From contig JASGMV010000008.1 in the NCBI GenBank assembly GCA_030156255.1, positions 16,544 through 80,543 on the forward strand: a DNA stretch of 64,000 nt, written 5' to 3'. A program made the position numbers and the translations under genes. Source of the stretch: Desulfovibrionales bacterium. Lineage in GTDB: Bacteria; Desulfobacterota; Desulfovibrionia; Desulfovibrionales; Desulfovibrionaceae. Shown one piece after another: positions 1-8,442 of this stretch. Positions within the stretch are counted from its first letter, which is position 1; each line of letters opens with the position of its first letter. The notes below the pieces were generated by a model, which did not search any database, was not told the DNA's origin, and was given only the letters and a program-made list of their open reading frames with translations.

Positions 1-382
1 GGCCCGCGTAAATGACCGGTCCGGCGGCGCCGGTTTCAGGCAGCGTGCCGGGCGAGATGGCGTTGAGGCTCAATGGCTGCAGCGGGACGTCCACGCCTTT
101 GGACGGGATGGACAAATGGGAGCCGTGGTCGCGCAGCACGGGATTGCGGAAATATTGGCGTCCCACATTCTGGGCGCCCATGGCCGTGAAGGCTTTTTCG
201 ATCATGTCCGCGGCGGCGGCGCATCCTTTCGACCCGAGGCTGCGGTCTTTGAGCGCCGCGGCCTGCTCCAGGAAATCGCCGCCGGCCGGCGCTGGGATGA
301 CAGTCGCCGGCAGCGCGGGCGTGGCCCAGACCAGGCAGGCGGCTAGGCAGAGGAGGATGCGCAAGACGTTTTTTCGCGCCAT
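1..382 (-). CDS. Secreted M28-type peptidase-like protein, N-terminal part (runs off window)
   Basis: The reading frame starts at the ATG at 382 and continues past base 1, so only about 127 residues are visible. The N-terminus is a clear signal peptide: MARKN, a hydrophobic stretch over about residues 6-20, then an Ala-Pro-rich cleavage region. The rest (an ALKDRSLGSKG-like segment, a helix ending FTAMGAQNVG, then a GPVIYAG motif) resembles the N-terminal and PA-like region of M28 aminopeptidases, in which an inserted domain precedes the zinc site. The catalytic part lies outside the window, so the family call is an inference. It starts 17 bases after the ATPase gene and is probably the last visible gene of the same ABC-transporter operon. 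Confidence 0.55.
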   Translation of the reverse strand, partial: MARKNVLRILLCLAACLVWATPALPATVIPAPAGGDFLEQAAALKDRSLGSKGCAAAADMIEKAFTAMGAQNVGRQYFRNPVLRDHGSHLSIPSKGVDVPLQPLSLNAISPGTLPETGAAGPVIYAG

Positions 383-399
383 GGAGATTCCGCGTTTCG

Positions 400-1134
400 T
401 TAATGTGCGTCGATGCCGCCGATGGTGATGTTCAGCTGGTCGCGGCTTTCGATTTTCTTGATGCGGCCGTCCTCGATCCAGACCACGCGGTCCGAGGCCG
501 AGAGCATCTTGTAGTCGTGGGTGGCGGTGATGATGGTCACTCCGCGCTTCTCGGAGAGTTCCTGCATCAGGGCGATGATTTCTTCGCCCGTGGTCAAATC
601 CAGGTTGCCGGTGGGCTCGTCGGCCAGAATGATGGCCGGGTCGTTGGCCAGGGAGCGGGCCACGGCCACCCGTTGCTGCTGGCCGCCGGAAAGCTCCTGC
701 GGCTTATGGTTGTGGCGCTTGCCCAGGCCCACCAGCTCCAGCAGCTTGAGCCCCTTCTCAACGGCCTCGTCGTTGGGCATGCCGGCGAAGATCATTGGCA
801 GGGTGATGTTCTCCAGCGCGGTCATCACCTGGATCAGATTGAAGGTCTGAAAGATGTAGCCGATCTTGCGGTTGCGCAGCCAGGCCAGCTCGAAGGCGTC
901 CAGTTGGGCGATGTCCACCTCGTCGATGAAAACCTTGCCGGTGGTGGGTTTGTCCAGTCCGCCGATCATGTTGAACAATGTGGACTTGCCCGACCCGGAG
1001 GGCCCCATGATGGACAGGTATTCGCCCTGCTTGATTTTGAGGTCCACGCCTTTGAGCGCCTGCACTTCCACCTTGCCCATGCGGAAGGTTCGGGTGACGC
1101 CGCTGACGCGCACGATGGTGTGCGTTTCACTCAT
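400..1134 (-). CDS. ABC transporter ATP-binding protein, LolD/MacB type
   Basis: This 244-residue protein has every ABC ATPase motif: Walker A GPSGSGKS (44-51), Q-loop Gln96, signature LSGGQQQ (148-154), Walker B ILADEP (169-174) and the H-loop His206. The PTGNLD sequence after Walker B is typical of the LolD/MacB/FtsE group, which drive FtsX-fold permeases in mechanotransmission instead of ordinary transport. That matches the FtsX-like permease gene 157 bases upstream and the secreted peptidase-like protein downstream. The likely role is to power a membrane complex that acts on envelope substrates. The substrate cannot be read from the sequence. Confidence 0.92.
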   Translation of the reverse strand: MSETHTIVRVSGVTRTFRMGKVEVQALKGVDLKIKQGEYLSIMGPSGSGKSTLFNMIGGLDKPTTGKVFIDEVDIAQLDAFELAWLRNRKIGYIFQTFNLIQVMTALENITLPMIFAGMPNDEAVEKGLKLLELVGLGKRHNHKPQELSGGQQQRVAVARSLANDPAIILADEPTGNLDLTTGEEIIALMQELSEKRGVTIITATHDYKMLSASDRVVWIEDGRIKKIESRDQLNITIGGIDAH

Positions 1135-1291
1135 GAAGGCCTCTACATCTATGCGTTATTGAAGCGTGCAGTAAAACCGTTCGCCGGCAAGGCGCAAAAG
1201 GGAGCCGAGGCCGCCGCGCATCCGGACATGCGCGAGAGGGCGGCTTCTTCGAAGCAACGCAGGCGGCCGGCGATCATGCAGCGCCTTTCCA

Positions 1292-1996
1292 TTATTCCTC
1301 CACCCGCATGGCTTCCACCGGACGCATCCGCGCCGCCACAATGGCCGGATACAAGACCCCGGCCAGGCTCAAGGCCAGTCCGATTCCCGTGGCCTCCAGC
1401 ACGGACAGGCCGGCTGCGCTCCATGAGAGATGGGTCGCGGCCGCTGATCCGTATCGGATCAATCCGGTCAGGACGGCGGCCAAGCCTCCAAAAATCGCGC
1501 CGAGAAAGGAGCCGGCCACGCCCTGCATGGCGGCTTCCAGCAGGAAGAGCCGCAGGATGAACTGGTCCAGGGCGCCCAGGCATTTCATGGTTCCTATTTC
1601 CCGAAAACGTTCGGTCACGGCCATCAGTTGGGCGTTGACGATGCCCACGGCGCAGACCAGAAGCGACAGCGCCACGATCCAGCGCTCCTTGGGACCGCCG
1701 CCTACGGCCGTTACGCCCGGCGACACGTCGTAGCCTGCGTGGCGCAGCATATCCAGCAGGGCGGGCTTGCCGGACTCGAACAGCCCCTGGGCCGTGTCGG
1801 TCGTGACGAACACGAAGGTCACGAAGGAAACGGCGAGGGCCAGACTCAGGGCGGTGATGAGATTGCGGAAGAATCGGACCTTGAGGCTTTTGACGCTGAT
1901 TTCCACGGACTTGCGAAACGGAAGCACCACGGCCCGGGTCACGCTTTGATCCGGCCCGCCGCCGCCAAACACCAGTCCGTCGCCGCCATGCTTCAT
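1292..1996 (-). CDS. FtsX-like ABC transporter permease, compact form
   Basis: This 234-residue membrane protein has a first transmembrane helix at about residues 46-68 and three closely packed helices in the C-terminal half. It ends in the AARMRPVEAMRVEE tail typical of MacB/FtsX permeases, and EIGTMKCLGA is the coupling-helix motif that contacts the ATPase. It is much shorter than usual (about 380-650 residues): the periplasmic segment between helices 1 and 2 is only about 55 residues, so the large extracytoplasmic domain is missing. I see no frameshift, so it looks like a genuine compact variant. The ATG at 1996 was chosen; GGGAG lies 10 bases upstream. It forms an operon with the ATPase. 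Confidence 0.82.
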   Translation of the reverse strand: MKHGGDGLVFGGGGPDQSVTRAVVLPFRKSVEISVKSLKVRFFRNLITALSLALAVSFVTFVFVTTDTAQGLFESGKPALLDMLRHAGYDVSPGVTAVGGGPKERWIVALSLLVCAVGIVNAQLMAVTERFREIGTMKCLGALDQFILRLFLLEAAMQGVAGSFLGAIFGGLAAVLTGLIRYGSAAATHLSWSAAGLSVLEATGIGLALSLAGVLYPAIVAARMRPVEAMRVEE

Positions 1997-2048
1997 GCCC
2001 GAATCGCTCCCTGGTTTCCAAGTCCGCCTTTAACGTTCTTCGACGCTG

Positions 2049-2076
2049 TATGTACACGCATTCATCTGGGTTGCAA
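2049..2076 (-). promoter_or_regulatory. Candidate sigma-70 promoter for the ABC operon
   Basis: On the minus strand TTGCAA (2071-2076) is followed after 16 bases by TACATA (2049-2054), about 50 bases before the permease start. It sits in the short gap after the deacetylase-like gene. It is a pattern match only. Confidence 0.3.
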
Positions 2077-2085
2077 AGTGCGTTT

Positions 2086-2871
2086 TTATATTGGTTTGTT
2101 AGGGAACGGCGCCAACTTGGCCATGGGCGCCGCGGCGACGGAGGGAAGGCTCGCCAATCCTTGCAGCAACCTGTCCAGAAAGGCGAAGGCCGCGTCGTTC
2201 ATGACCTGATGGTGCAGCATGATCCCCGCCAGTCCTTCGCGCAGGGCCAGGAGAAGCTCGCCGAGCAGGTCGTCCAACGCTTTTTCCGGGTCGGGCTCCT
2301 TTCGCGTGTGCATGTCCACGTTGGCGTCCAGGGAGGCCAGTCCGGCCGGCGCCGCGGGTTTGGCGCCGCGGAAGCGTGAAAGCGCGCCGAATCTCCCATT
2401 GAGCAGTATCTCCAGGGTGTCGGCGTCCACGCGGTTCCAGGGAGGGGAAAAAATGGGTTGAAAGCGTTCGCCCAGCAGTTCCTCAAGCCGTTGTTTGCCC
2501 CGCAGGACGTCTCGCTGTTTTTCCGCTGCGGGCCTGCCGGGGCCGAATTCGCATTTCTTGCCCTTGGTCTCGTGGTTGACGTGCCGGAAACCGTGCTGAT
2601 GCAGCCCGAACAAGGGTGGGGCTGCGTCCTTGAGAAGCGCCTCGGCCCTGGTTTCGGTGAGCCAGGCCGGCACCACGGCGATGTCCAAAAAAGTCGCGCG
2701 GCGTTCGAACATCTCCAGCATTTTGAGGAAGTTTTTGCCTACGGCGGCCGCGTCGTCGTCACGGAAGAATATCGCGGCCTCGTAAGGGGCCGCCTGCTCC
2801 AGGCAGGCGTCAAGCTTTTGCTCCCAGGTTCGGGGCAAAGCCATCCAGAGGGGGCGCACCGGCGCATTCAT
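2086..2871 (-). CDS. Polysaccharide deacetylase-like protein (CE4 fold)
   Basis: This 261-residue soluble protein carries features of the carbohydrate esterase 4 / polysaccharide deacetylase group: an FRDDD motif (36-40) after the first strand, a histidine cluster HQHGFRHVNH (91-100) in the place of the H-x3-H metal motif, and FSPPWNR (141-147), which matches the motif-3 loop. A late LHHQVMND segment resembles the final His-containing motif. No signal peptide is visible, so it probably acts in the cytoplasm on a precursor glycan or lipid-linked sugar. Its ATG overlaps the stop of the upstream glycosyltransferase (ATGA), so the two are translationally coupled. It is the last gene of the glycan cluster. 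Its substrate is unknown. Confidence 0.75.
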   Translation of the reverse strand: MNAPVRPLWMALPRTWEQKLDACLEQAAPYEAAIFFRDDDAAAVGKNFLKMLEMFERRATFLDIAVVPAWLTETRAEALLKDAAPPLFGLHQHGFRHVNHETKGKKCEFGPGRPAAEKQRDVLRGKQRLEELLGERFQPIFSPPWNRVDADTLEILLNGRFGALSRFRGAKPAAPAGLASLDANVDMHTRKEPDPEKALDDLLGELLLALREGLAGIMLHHQVMNDAAFAFLDRLLQGLASLPSVAAAPMAKLAPFPNKPI

Positions 2872-4037
2872 CGCATTTCTCCCATCAGGTTGAGCAGCAG
2901 CCGCGCCGAGGTCTGCGCTCCGTTCAGATCGACCGGAGGCGGGCCCGTTCGGCGCGGCGTTGCGGCGAGCCTGTCCATGCGCCGGGCCAGAAGATCGGGC
3001 GCGAGGTCGGCGTCCTCCAGAACGGCGGGACCGCCAAGCCGCTCAAGCCTCGCCGCGCGCATGCGCTGCTCTCTGTTTTGTCCGAAGGGCCAGACCGCGG
3101 CCGGGATGCCGGAAGCGAGCAGGTCCATGGTGGTGTTGTAGCCGGCCATGGACAGGCTTGCGTCGGCCGCGGCGAGCTCCGTCGCAAAATCCCGGGAGAA
3201 CCGCAGGACTTCGGCGCCCGGCAGGTCCTTGGCCCGGGTTTCAAGTTTCGAAAAGGTTGCTGCGTCCAGATAGGGGCCGGCGAACATCCGCAGCCGGGCG
3301 TTTTTCGTCTCCAGCCGGGTGAAGGCCTCCAGGGCGGCCGCCAACACCGGACCGCCCACCTGGCCGCCTCCGGCCGAAACGACGAACAGTCTTTGCCCGT
3401 CGGCCAGCCCCAGCTCCCGGCGTTTGCGGCCGCGGGCGCCCGAGGCCGCAGGCGTTGCGACGTAACCGGTGTAGCGTACGGGGCAGGCGATGTCGCCCGT
3501 GCGCGAGAAGGTCTCGTCCAGGGAGAGCAGCTTCGGGTCCGCGTGGATGAGCAGCAGGTCGAACAGCCGGTTCAGCCGGTCCAACACCCAGGCTTCGTAC
3601 TTCTCCTGCTTTTTTTTCTCCACCAGCGCGTCGCGCAGGCTCACCACGGTTTTCACCGGGCCGAACCTCCCCTGGCGCGCGGCCGTAAGCAACGGGTCCA
3701 GTTCGAAGGCGAATCCTCGCCGGCCGAAGGGGAAGAGCTCCACCAAAAAAACGTCGGGCCGGATTTCGTCCATGGCCTGGAAGAGCTTTTCCCGACGCAA
3801 CGCCTTGACCTCCTCGAGGTTCGTCTGCGGGTCCACGGGAAAGAGTTCGGAGAAATTTTCGTCCATGCGCAGGCCGGGCAACCGGATAGACTCGACGTGG
3901 TCCGGATACGGCAACGGCGCCTCCGGCCCTCCCGAGACGATGGACAACCGCTCGCCCGCAAGCTCCTCCGCAATGGCTAGGCTGCGGCGCAGGTGCCCGA
4001 CGCCCAGCACGTGTTGGCAATAAAAGAGGATGTTCAT
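2868..4037 (-). CDS. Glycosyltransferase, COG4671-like (GT-B fold)
   Basis: This 389-residue protein begins MNILFYCQHVLGVGHLRRS, a nucleotide-sugar GT-B start related to MurG-like and COG4671 predicted glycosyltransferases. A second Rossmann half opens with FVVSAGGGQVGG at about residues 220-231, and SMAGYNTTMDLLASG at about 296-310 is the donor-binding GYNT motif. The sugar and acceptor are unknown. It overlaps both neighbours by four bases (ATGA), so it is translated as part of the glycan cluster. It is a paralogue of the gene at 7113-8306, which shares the GLGHIRR and GGYNT motifs. Confidence 0.82.
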   Translation of the reverse strand: MNILFYCQHVLGVGHLRRSLAIAEELAGERLSIVSGGPEAPLPYPDHVESIRLPGLRMDENFSELFPVDPQTNLEEVKALRREKLFQAMDEIRPDVFLVELFPFGRRGFAFELDPLLTAARQGRFGPVKTVVSLRDALVEKKKQEKYEAWVLDRLNRLFDLLLIHADPKLLSLDETFSRTGDIACPVRYTGYVATPAASGARGRKRRELGLADGQRLFVVSAGGGQVGGPVLAAALEAFTRLETKNARLRMFAGPYLDAATFSKLETRAKDLPGAEVLRFSRDFATELAAADASLSMAGYNTTMDLLASGIPAAVWPFGQNREQRMRAARLERLGGPAVLEDADLAPDLLARRMDRLAATPRRTGPPPVDLNGAQTSARLLLNLMGEMR

Positions 4038-4636
4038 AACTCGATGTTGAGTTCAACCACGCTCGGCTCCGGATGCATTCCGACGAGATGCAGCCGGTTG
4101 CGGCCGTGCAGAATGCTCGGCTCCTCGGGAAGATACCTGCGGCCAAGCAGATGGTAAATGATGCATTTGATGATCCCCTGGTGGGTGACGCACAGGATGC
4201 GCTCTCCGGGTCTGGCTTGGCGGCTCAGGGCGGGCAGGACTCTTTGGAGCGCCTCCCTGCGGGATTCGCCCTGGCCCAGGCGGAAGTCCCATCCCCGCCG
4301 GACCTGCGCCTCCAACTCTCCGGGAGATTCGGCTCTCATCGCCTTGAGGGATAAGCCGTTCCAAGACCCCCAGTCCTGCTCCCTGAAGTCGGGATCGATG
4401 CGGACCTCCAGGCCCAGCTCTTTGGCGATGATCTCAGCGGTATGCACGGCGCGGCCCAGGTCGCTGGCGCAGATGGCGTTGAACCCCTGCCGAGCCAGGG
4501 CCGGCGTCCAGGAACGGACGCGGTCGGCGCCTTTCGGAGTGAGCGGTGAATCGGACCAGCCCTGGATATGGCCGGTTTCATTGGCCACGGTGACGCCATG
4601 GCGCAGTAGGCCGATAATGGAGGAAGGTTCGTGCAT
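4034..4636 (-). CDS. Histidine phosphatase family protein (phosphoglycerate mutase-like)
   Basis: This 200-residue protein has the LRHG motif (11-14, catalytic His13), a conserved Arg at about 62, an acidic proton donor in FREQDWG (Glu86) and a second histidine in VTHQG (His152). These define the branch-1 histidine phosphatase fold shared by CobC, phosphoglycerate mutases and sugar phosphatases. It is coupled by an ATGA overlap to the glycosyltransferase downstream. In this cluster it more plausibly dephosphorylates a sugar or lipid intermediate than acts in glycolysis, but that is context-based inference. CobC-like alpha-ribazole phosphatase is an alternative, with no cobalamin genes nearby to support it. 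Confidence 0.85.
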   Translation of the reverse strand: MHEPSSIIGLLRHGVTVANETGHIQGWSDSPLTPKGADRVRSWTPALARQGFNAICASDLGRAVHTAEIIAKELGLEVRIDPDFREQDWGSWNGLSLKAMRAESPGELEAQVRRGWDFRLGQGESRREALQRVLPALSRQARPGERILCVTHQGIIKCIIYHLLGRRYLPEEPSILHGRNRLHLVGMHPEPSVVELNIEL

Positions 4637-4718
4637 ATTTGTGATCCGTGCGCCGCGAATCGGCGTTTTCGTTTTTCTGTTGCGGGCAACCGGCCGGAGT
4701 CGTTTGCGTTTTCAAATT

Positions 4719-5852
4719 TTACGGGCCGGAAGTTCCGCGGAGGCGGAGGCGTTTTTCCGGAAGGGCGGCGAGGGCCTTCTGGAATCGCTCCATGTTGCGC
4801 CCGATATCGAATTCCCGGCGCACTCTGTCTGCGGCGGCGCGCCCCATAGCCTCGCGCAGGCTTTTATCGCGGATGAGCCGTTCAATGGACGCCGCGAGGG
4901 CGGCATCGTCGCCCGTCTCGGTCAGCAGGCCGGTCTCTTCGTGAACCACGGTCTCTCGGGCGCCGCGGCTGGCGCAAGCCGCCACGGGGAGCCCGGCGCA
5001 TTGGGCCTCCAGGTAGACCATGCCCAGCGACTCTCCCAGGCCGGGGAACGCGAATACGTCTGCGGCGCTGTACCATTCGTAAAGCCGTTCGCGGGGAACC
5101 CTATCCAGAAAAATCGCCCGGTCTTGGAGCCGTTCGCAGGCCAATTTTTTCATTTCCGGGAGCGTGGGGCCGTCTCCGGCCAGAACGAGCAGAAATTCTT
5201 CGCGCACCCGGGACAGGGCCCGGATCAGCAATTTCAAGCTCTCGGTTTTCACGTCCCGGCGGAACCTGGCCGCGGTCATGACCACGGCGGTTTCGCCTGC
5301 GCTCAATTCCCTGCGCCGGCGCGCCCTCGCCGCGTCGTCGCGTGGGAAAAGCTGCGTCTCCACTCCCGGAGGAACGTAGAGCACCCTCTCCTCCGGCAGC
5401 AGTCTTTTCAGGTTTTCGAAATCCACCCGCTTGTTGGCCGTCGTCAGGTCCGCGCGGAGCAGGGCGCGGCGGTTCATGACGAAACCGGGCCAGGTCTTGG
5501 CCTTTTTTCCATATTTGGTGGCGTAGGAGCCCTGGAAAATGGCGTAGGGCAAGTCGAGTTTGTCGGAAATCCAGGGACCCAGCAAGTCCGGCGCCTTGTA
5601 GTAGCTCAGATAGGTCAGCCAGAGGTCGGGGGCCTGCCTTCGGGTTCGGTCCAAGGCGCGGGCGGCCTCCACCAGGGCTTTCGGCCAACCGAGAGGCCGA
5701 AGATACATCCAGCGGGCGCGCAGTCGGCTGGGCGTGAAGACCGTGTGCCCGGCGTCCTTGAGGCTTTGCTCCAGAAGCCGGCCGATGGTCCGGTCTCCGG
5801 AGGGCTCCGGATGGTCCAGCGGTTTGAGGGGAGCGTACAAGGCTATGCGCAT
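4719..5852 (-). CDS. Glycosyltransferase family 4
   Basis: This 377-residue protein has the two-domain GT-B layout. The N-terminal acceptor domain begins MRIALYAPLKPLDHPEPSGDR, and the C-terminal donor domain starts near AVVMTAARFRRDVK. The GT4 signature is present as GESLGMVYLEAQ, an E-x7-E pair that binds the nucleotide sugar, followed by GLPVAACASRGARETV. It is a retaining transferase that probably uses a UDP- or GDP-sugar. It lies between the histidine phosphatase and another GT4 in the same minus-strand cluster, 16 bases after the latter. No transmembrane segment is visible. Confidence 0.9.
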   Translation of the reverse strand: MRIALYAPLKPLDHPEPSGDRTIGRLLEQSLKDAGHTVFTPSRLRARWMYLRPLGWPKALVEAARALDRTRRQAPDLWLTYLSYYKAPDLLGPWISDKLDLPYAIFQGSYATKYGKKAKTWPGFVMNRRALLRADLTTANKRVDFENLKRLLPEERVLYVPPGVETQLFPRDDAARARRRRELSAGETAVVMTAARFRRDVKTESLKLLIRALSRVREEFLLVLAGDGPTLPEMKKLACERLQDRAIFLDRVPRERLYEWYSAADVFAFPGLGESLGMVYLEAQCAGLPVAACASRGARETVVHEETGLLTETGDDAALAASIERLIRDKSLREAMGRAAADRVRREFDIGRNMERFQKALAALPEKRLRLRGTSGP

Positions 5853-5868
5853 GGGCGTCGCGTCTTGG

Positions 5869-7116
5869 CTAGAGGCCCAGGCTTCGGAAAATAGCCGAAA
5901 TCTCCGGAAGAAGTTTGCGGTTGTCGAAAACTTCCTCCACTTTGGCGCGGCCCTGGCGCATAAGCTTCTCCCGCAGCTCCGGATCGGTCAGAAGGCGCCG
6001 CAGGTTGGCGGCCAAGGCTTGCGGGTCGTCGGGTTCGCAGAGCAGGCCGGTTTCTTCGTGAACCACCAGCTCCGGTACGCCCGACACGTCGGTGGCGGCC
6101 ACGGGCGCGGCCATGGCCAAAGCCTCGGCCGCGACGTTGGGGATGCCGTCGCGGTCGCCGTTTTTGGCGATGCGGCAGCCCAAGGCGAAGGCGTGAGCCC
6201 GACGATAGAATTCCAGCACCTCTTCGTGGGGTTTCGCGCCGAGAAATCGACATACGTCCTGCAGTCCCAACTCGTCGCGCAGGGCCGTGAGCTGTTCGCG
6301 GTCGTCGCCTTCGCCGATGATGTCGTGGCGCACGTCGAGCCCCTGGTCGCGCAGGATGCGCACGGCGCGCAACACGGTGTCCACGCCTTTCTTGGCCGTG
6401 AGCCTTGCCACGGTGAGAACGAAATAAGGCGGTGCGGGGTTGGGATCGCGTTGCGGGGGCTGAAACAGGGAGAGGTCGATGCCGTGGTAGACGCAGTATA
6501 TCTTCGTTCCGTTGGGGGCCAGGGAGACGAGCCGGGCCTTGTTGTATTTTGTGCAGGTGATCGCCAGCCGCGCCTGTGCGAGCTTTTCGACCAGCCGCTC
6601 GGGCTTCTGGGTGTAGATGTCCTTGGCGTGCGCCGTGAAGCTGAACGGCAATCCGGCGATTTCCGCGGCGCATTTGGCCACGGAGGTGGGCGAGTGGGCG
6701 AAGTGCGCGTGCAAATGGGAGATTCCCGAGCCGGGCAGGATTTCGCCTACGATGTATCCGCCTTGAAGAAAATGGCGCAGCGTGGCCAGCCGTCCGGTCT
6801 TGAGGATGCGCAGCAAGGCGGCGGCGAGCCCCTGCAGATAGCGTTTGGGCCTGCGCCCCAGCGCCTTCAAATTACCTCGCAGCAGACGCAGGACGTTGCC
6901 GCGGATGGTGGTGGGAAGATAATCCACCTTGGCCCGGATGCGCTTGACCGAGGCGTGGGTGAAGTTTTCCCTGGGATGGCGCATGGAGAGGATGCGAACC
7001 TTTACGCCGTCGCGTTCAAGACCGAGAATTTCCCCGGAGATGAAGGTCTCGGAGATTCGGGGAAAGCCCTTGAGGACCAATCCGAGGACCGGTTGGGCTT
7101 CCGGCTGGTTGGTCAT
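5869..7116 (-). CDS. Glycosyltransferase family 4 (exopolysaccharide type)
   Basis: The frame is open well upstream, but the start at 7116 (MTNQPEAQPVLGL) was chosen because it overlaps the stop of the upstream gene by four bases (ATGA) and the homologous sequence begins there. The product is 415 residues. KGFPRISETFI near the N-terminus is characteristic of colanic-acid/exopolysaccharide GT4 enzymes. The donor site reads DGIPNVAAEAL, an acidic-x7-E arrangement with Asp replacing the first Glu. HLHAHFAHSP marks the acceptor-domain active-site loop. It is a retaining sugar transferase for a surface glycan. Confidence 0.88.
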   Translation of the reverse strand: MTNQPEAQPVLGLVLKGFPRISETFISGEILGLERDGVKVRILSMRHPRENFTHASVKRIRAKVDYLPTTIRGNVLRLLRGNLKALGRRPKRYLQGLAAALLRILKTGRLATLRHFLQGGYIVGEILPGSGISHLHAHFAHSPTSVAKCAAEIAGLPFSFTAHAKDIYTQKPERLVEKLAQARLAITCTKYNKARLVSLAPNGTKIYCVYHGIDLSLFQPPQRDPNPAPPYFVLTVARLTAKKGVDTVLRAVRILRDQGLDVRHDIIGEGDDREQLTALRDELGLQDVCRFLGAKPHEEVLEFYRRAHAFALGCRIAKNGDRDGIPNVAAEALAMAAPVAATDVSGVPELVVHEETGLLCEPDDPQALAANLRRLLTDPELREKLMRQGRAKVEEVFDNRKLLPEISAIFRSLGL

Positions 7117-8306
7117 GAGTCCGCCTTGCGCTGGAAAGCCTTGATGCGCTTCCGCATGACTTCGAATCCGGTGAACTTGAAGTTGTCCATGGCTGTCAGA
7201 TACGGCTCGGGGTGCTCCAGCATGTCCACGATTTTGTCTCGCAGGGAGTCGGGCGTCAGGTCTCCGAAGGGCAGGAAATCGGCAAGGCCTTGGCGTTTGA
7301 GCATCTCGGCGCGAATGCGTTGTTCGAGTCTGGGCGTCTCTCTGGGGATGATAAGCCCCGGTTTCTTTTGGCTGAGAATTTCGCAGATGGTGTTGTAGCC
7401 GCCCATGGACACCACGAGGTCGGCCGGGCCGAGCAGGCGCTCCATGCGGCGATAGAAATGGTAAAAAGGCGCTCCGACTTTTTTGGCCCGCGCGGCCAGG
7501 TCCTTGCGTTCTCCGGTCGGCATGAAGGGGCCCGACACCAGCACGGCCCGGAAGGGAGGCTTCGGGTCGGCCTCCATGGCCTTGAGCAAAGTGTCCATGA
7601 GCGGATAGCCGTCCCCGCCGCCTCCGGCCGTGACCACCACCAGCTTGACCCCTTTGCTTTTGAAGCCGTTGTTGGCCAGGCGACGGCTGGCGTCCCAGGT
7701 TTTTCGGGGGATGTAGCCGGTGAAGACCATCTTCGACGCTATTTCCGGCGGGATGTCGTATTCCCGGATGGGGTCGTACAGCTCCTGGTGCCCGTACACC
7801 CATATTTCCGAATAGTATTTGTCCATGACATGGTAAACGCCTTTTTCGGTCCAATCCTTGCAAGTGCTTTCGGCGTCATCCATGATGTCTCGCAGGCCGA
7901 GTACGGCGCGGATGCGAGGGTTTTGGGAGCGCATCCATTTGAGCGTGGGCATGATTTCCCGCTTGAGGCCCAGCGGGGCCTTGTCCACGATGAACAAGTC
8001 GGGCATAAACGTTTTGGCCGTCGCCGTAATGATGGAGCGCCGAATGCGCAGGGCCTTTTTGGGGTCGATGCGTATGGAGTTCGGCAAATAGAGTTCGTTG
8101 GACTGCTTGATCATACCCGGGATGCGCACGAAGTCTATGCGCTCGGGGGCGTCGAAACGGCCCACCAGGGGCGAGCCTGTAAGAATCAGGATGTTGGCGG
8201 CCTTGCCCTTCAGGTGCGAGGCTATGGCCAGCGTTCTACGGATATGTCCCAGTCCGTAAGTGTCGTGGGAGTACATCAGAATATTGTAGGCGGGCTCAGA
8301 GGACAT
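7113..8306 (-). CDS. Glycosyltransferase, COG4671-like, first gene of the glycan cluster
   Basis: This 397-residue protein (start MSSEPAYNILMYSHDT) has a GT-B fold with GLGHIRRTLAIA at the N-terminus. VVVTAGGGGDGYP opens the second half, and SMGGYNTICEILSQ forms the donor site; it is paralogous to 2868-4037. The ATG at 8306 is preferred over upstream in-frame starts because GGGAA lies just 5' and similarity to the paralogue starts here. It opens the leftward cluster. The 136 bases to the divergent methyltransferase gene must hold the promoter. Confidence 0.82.
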   Translation of the reverse strand: MSSEPAYNILMYSHDTYGLGHIRRTLAIASHLKGKAANILILTGSPLVGRFDAPERIDFVRIPGMIKQSNELYLPNSIRIDPKKALRIRRSIITATAKTFMPDLFIVDKAPLGLKREIMPTLKWMRSQNPRIRAVLGLRDIMDDAESTCKDWTEKGVYHVMDKYYSEIWVYGHQELYDPIREYDIPPEIASKMVFTGYIPRKTWDASRRLANNGFKSKGVKLVVVTAGGGGDGYPLMDTLLKAMEADPKPPFRAVLVSGPFMPTGERKDLAARAKKVGAPFYHFYRRMERLLGPADLVVSMGGYNTICEILSQKKPGLIIPRETPRLEQRIRAEMLKRQGLADFLPFGDLTPDSLRDKIVDMLEHPEPYLTAMDNFKFTGFEVMRKRIKAFQRKADS

Positions 8307-8442
8307 ATATTTCCCGTCGAATCGAGTTTTCCCGGCCATGAAGAGTGCTCCGGGCCATGAGAACACAGACTTTTATCTCGAAAACTGCGTTGATGCAAAC
8401 AGCTAAGATGACACTACCGCCGCTGCCGCCGGAGCTGCTTTC

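Noticed and set aside
1149..2057. Open frame antisense-parallel to the FtsX permease (302 codons)
   Set aside because: It overlaps the permease in another frame, is Arg/Gly-rich, and has no recognisable domain.
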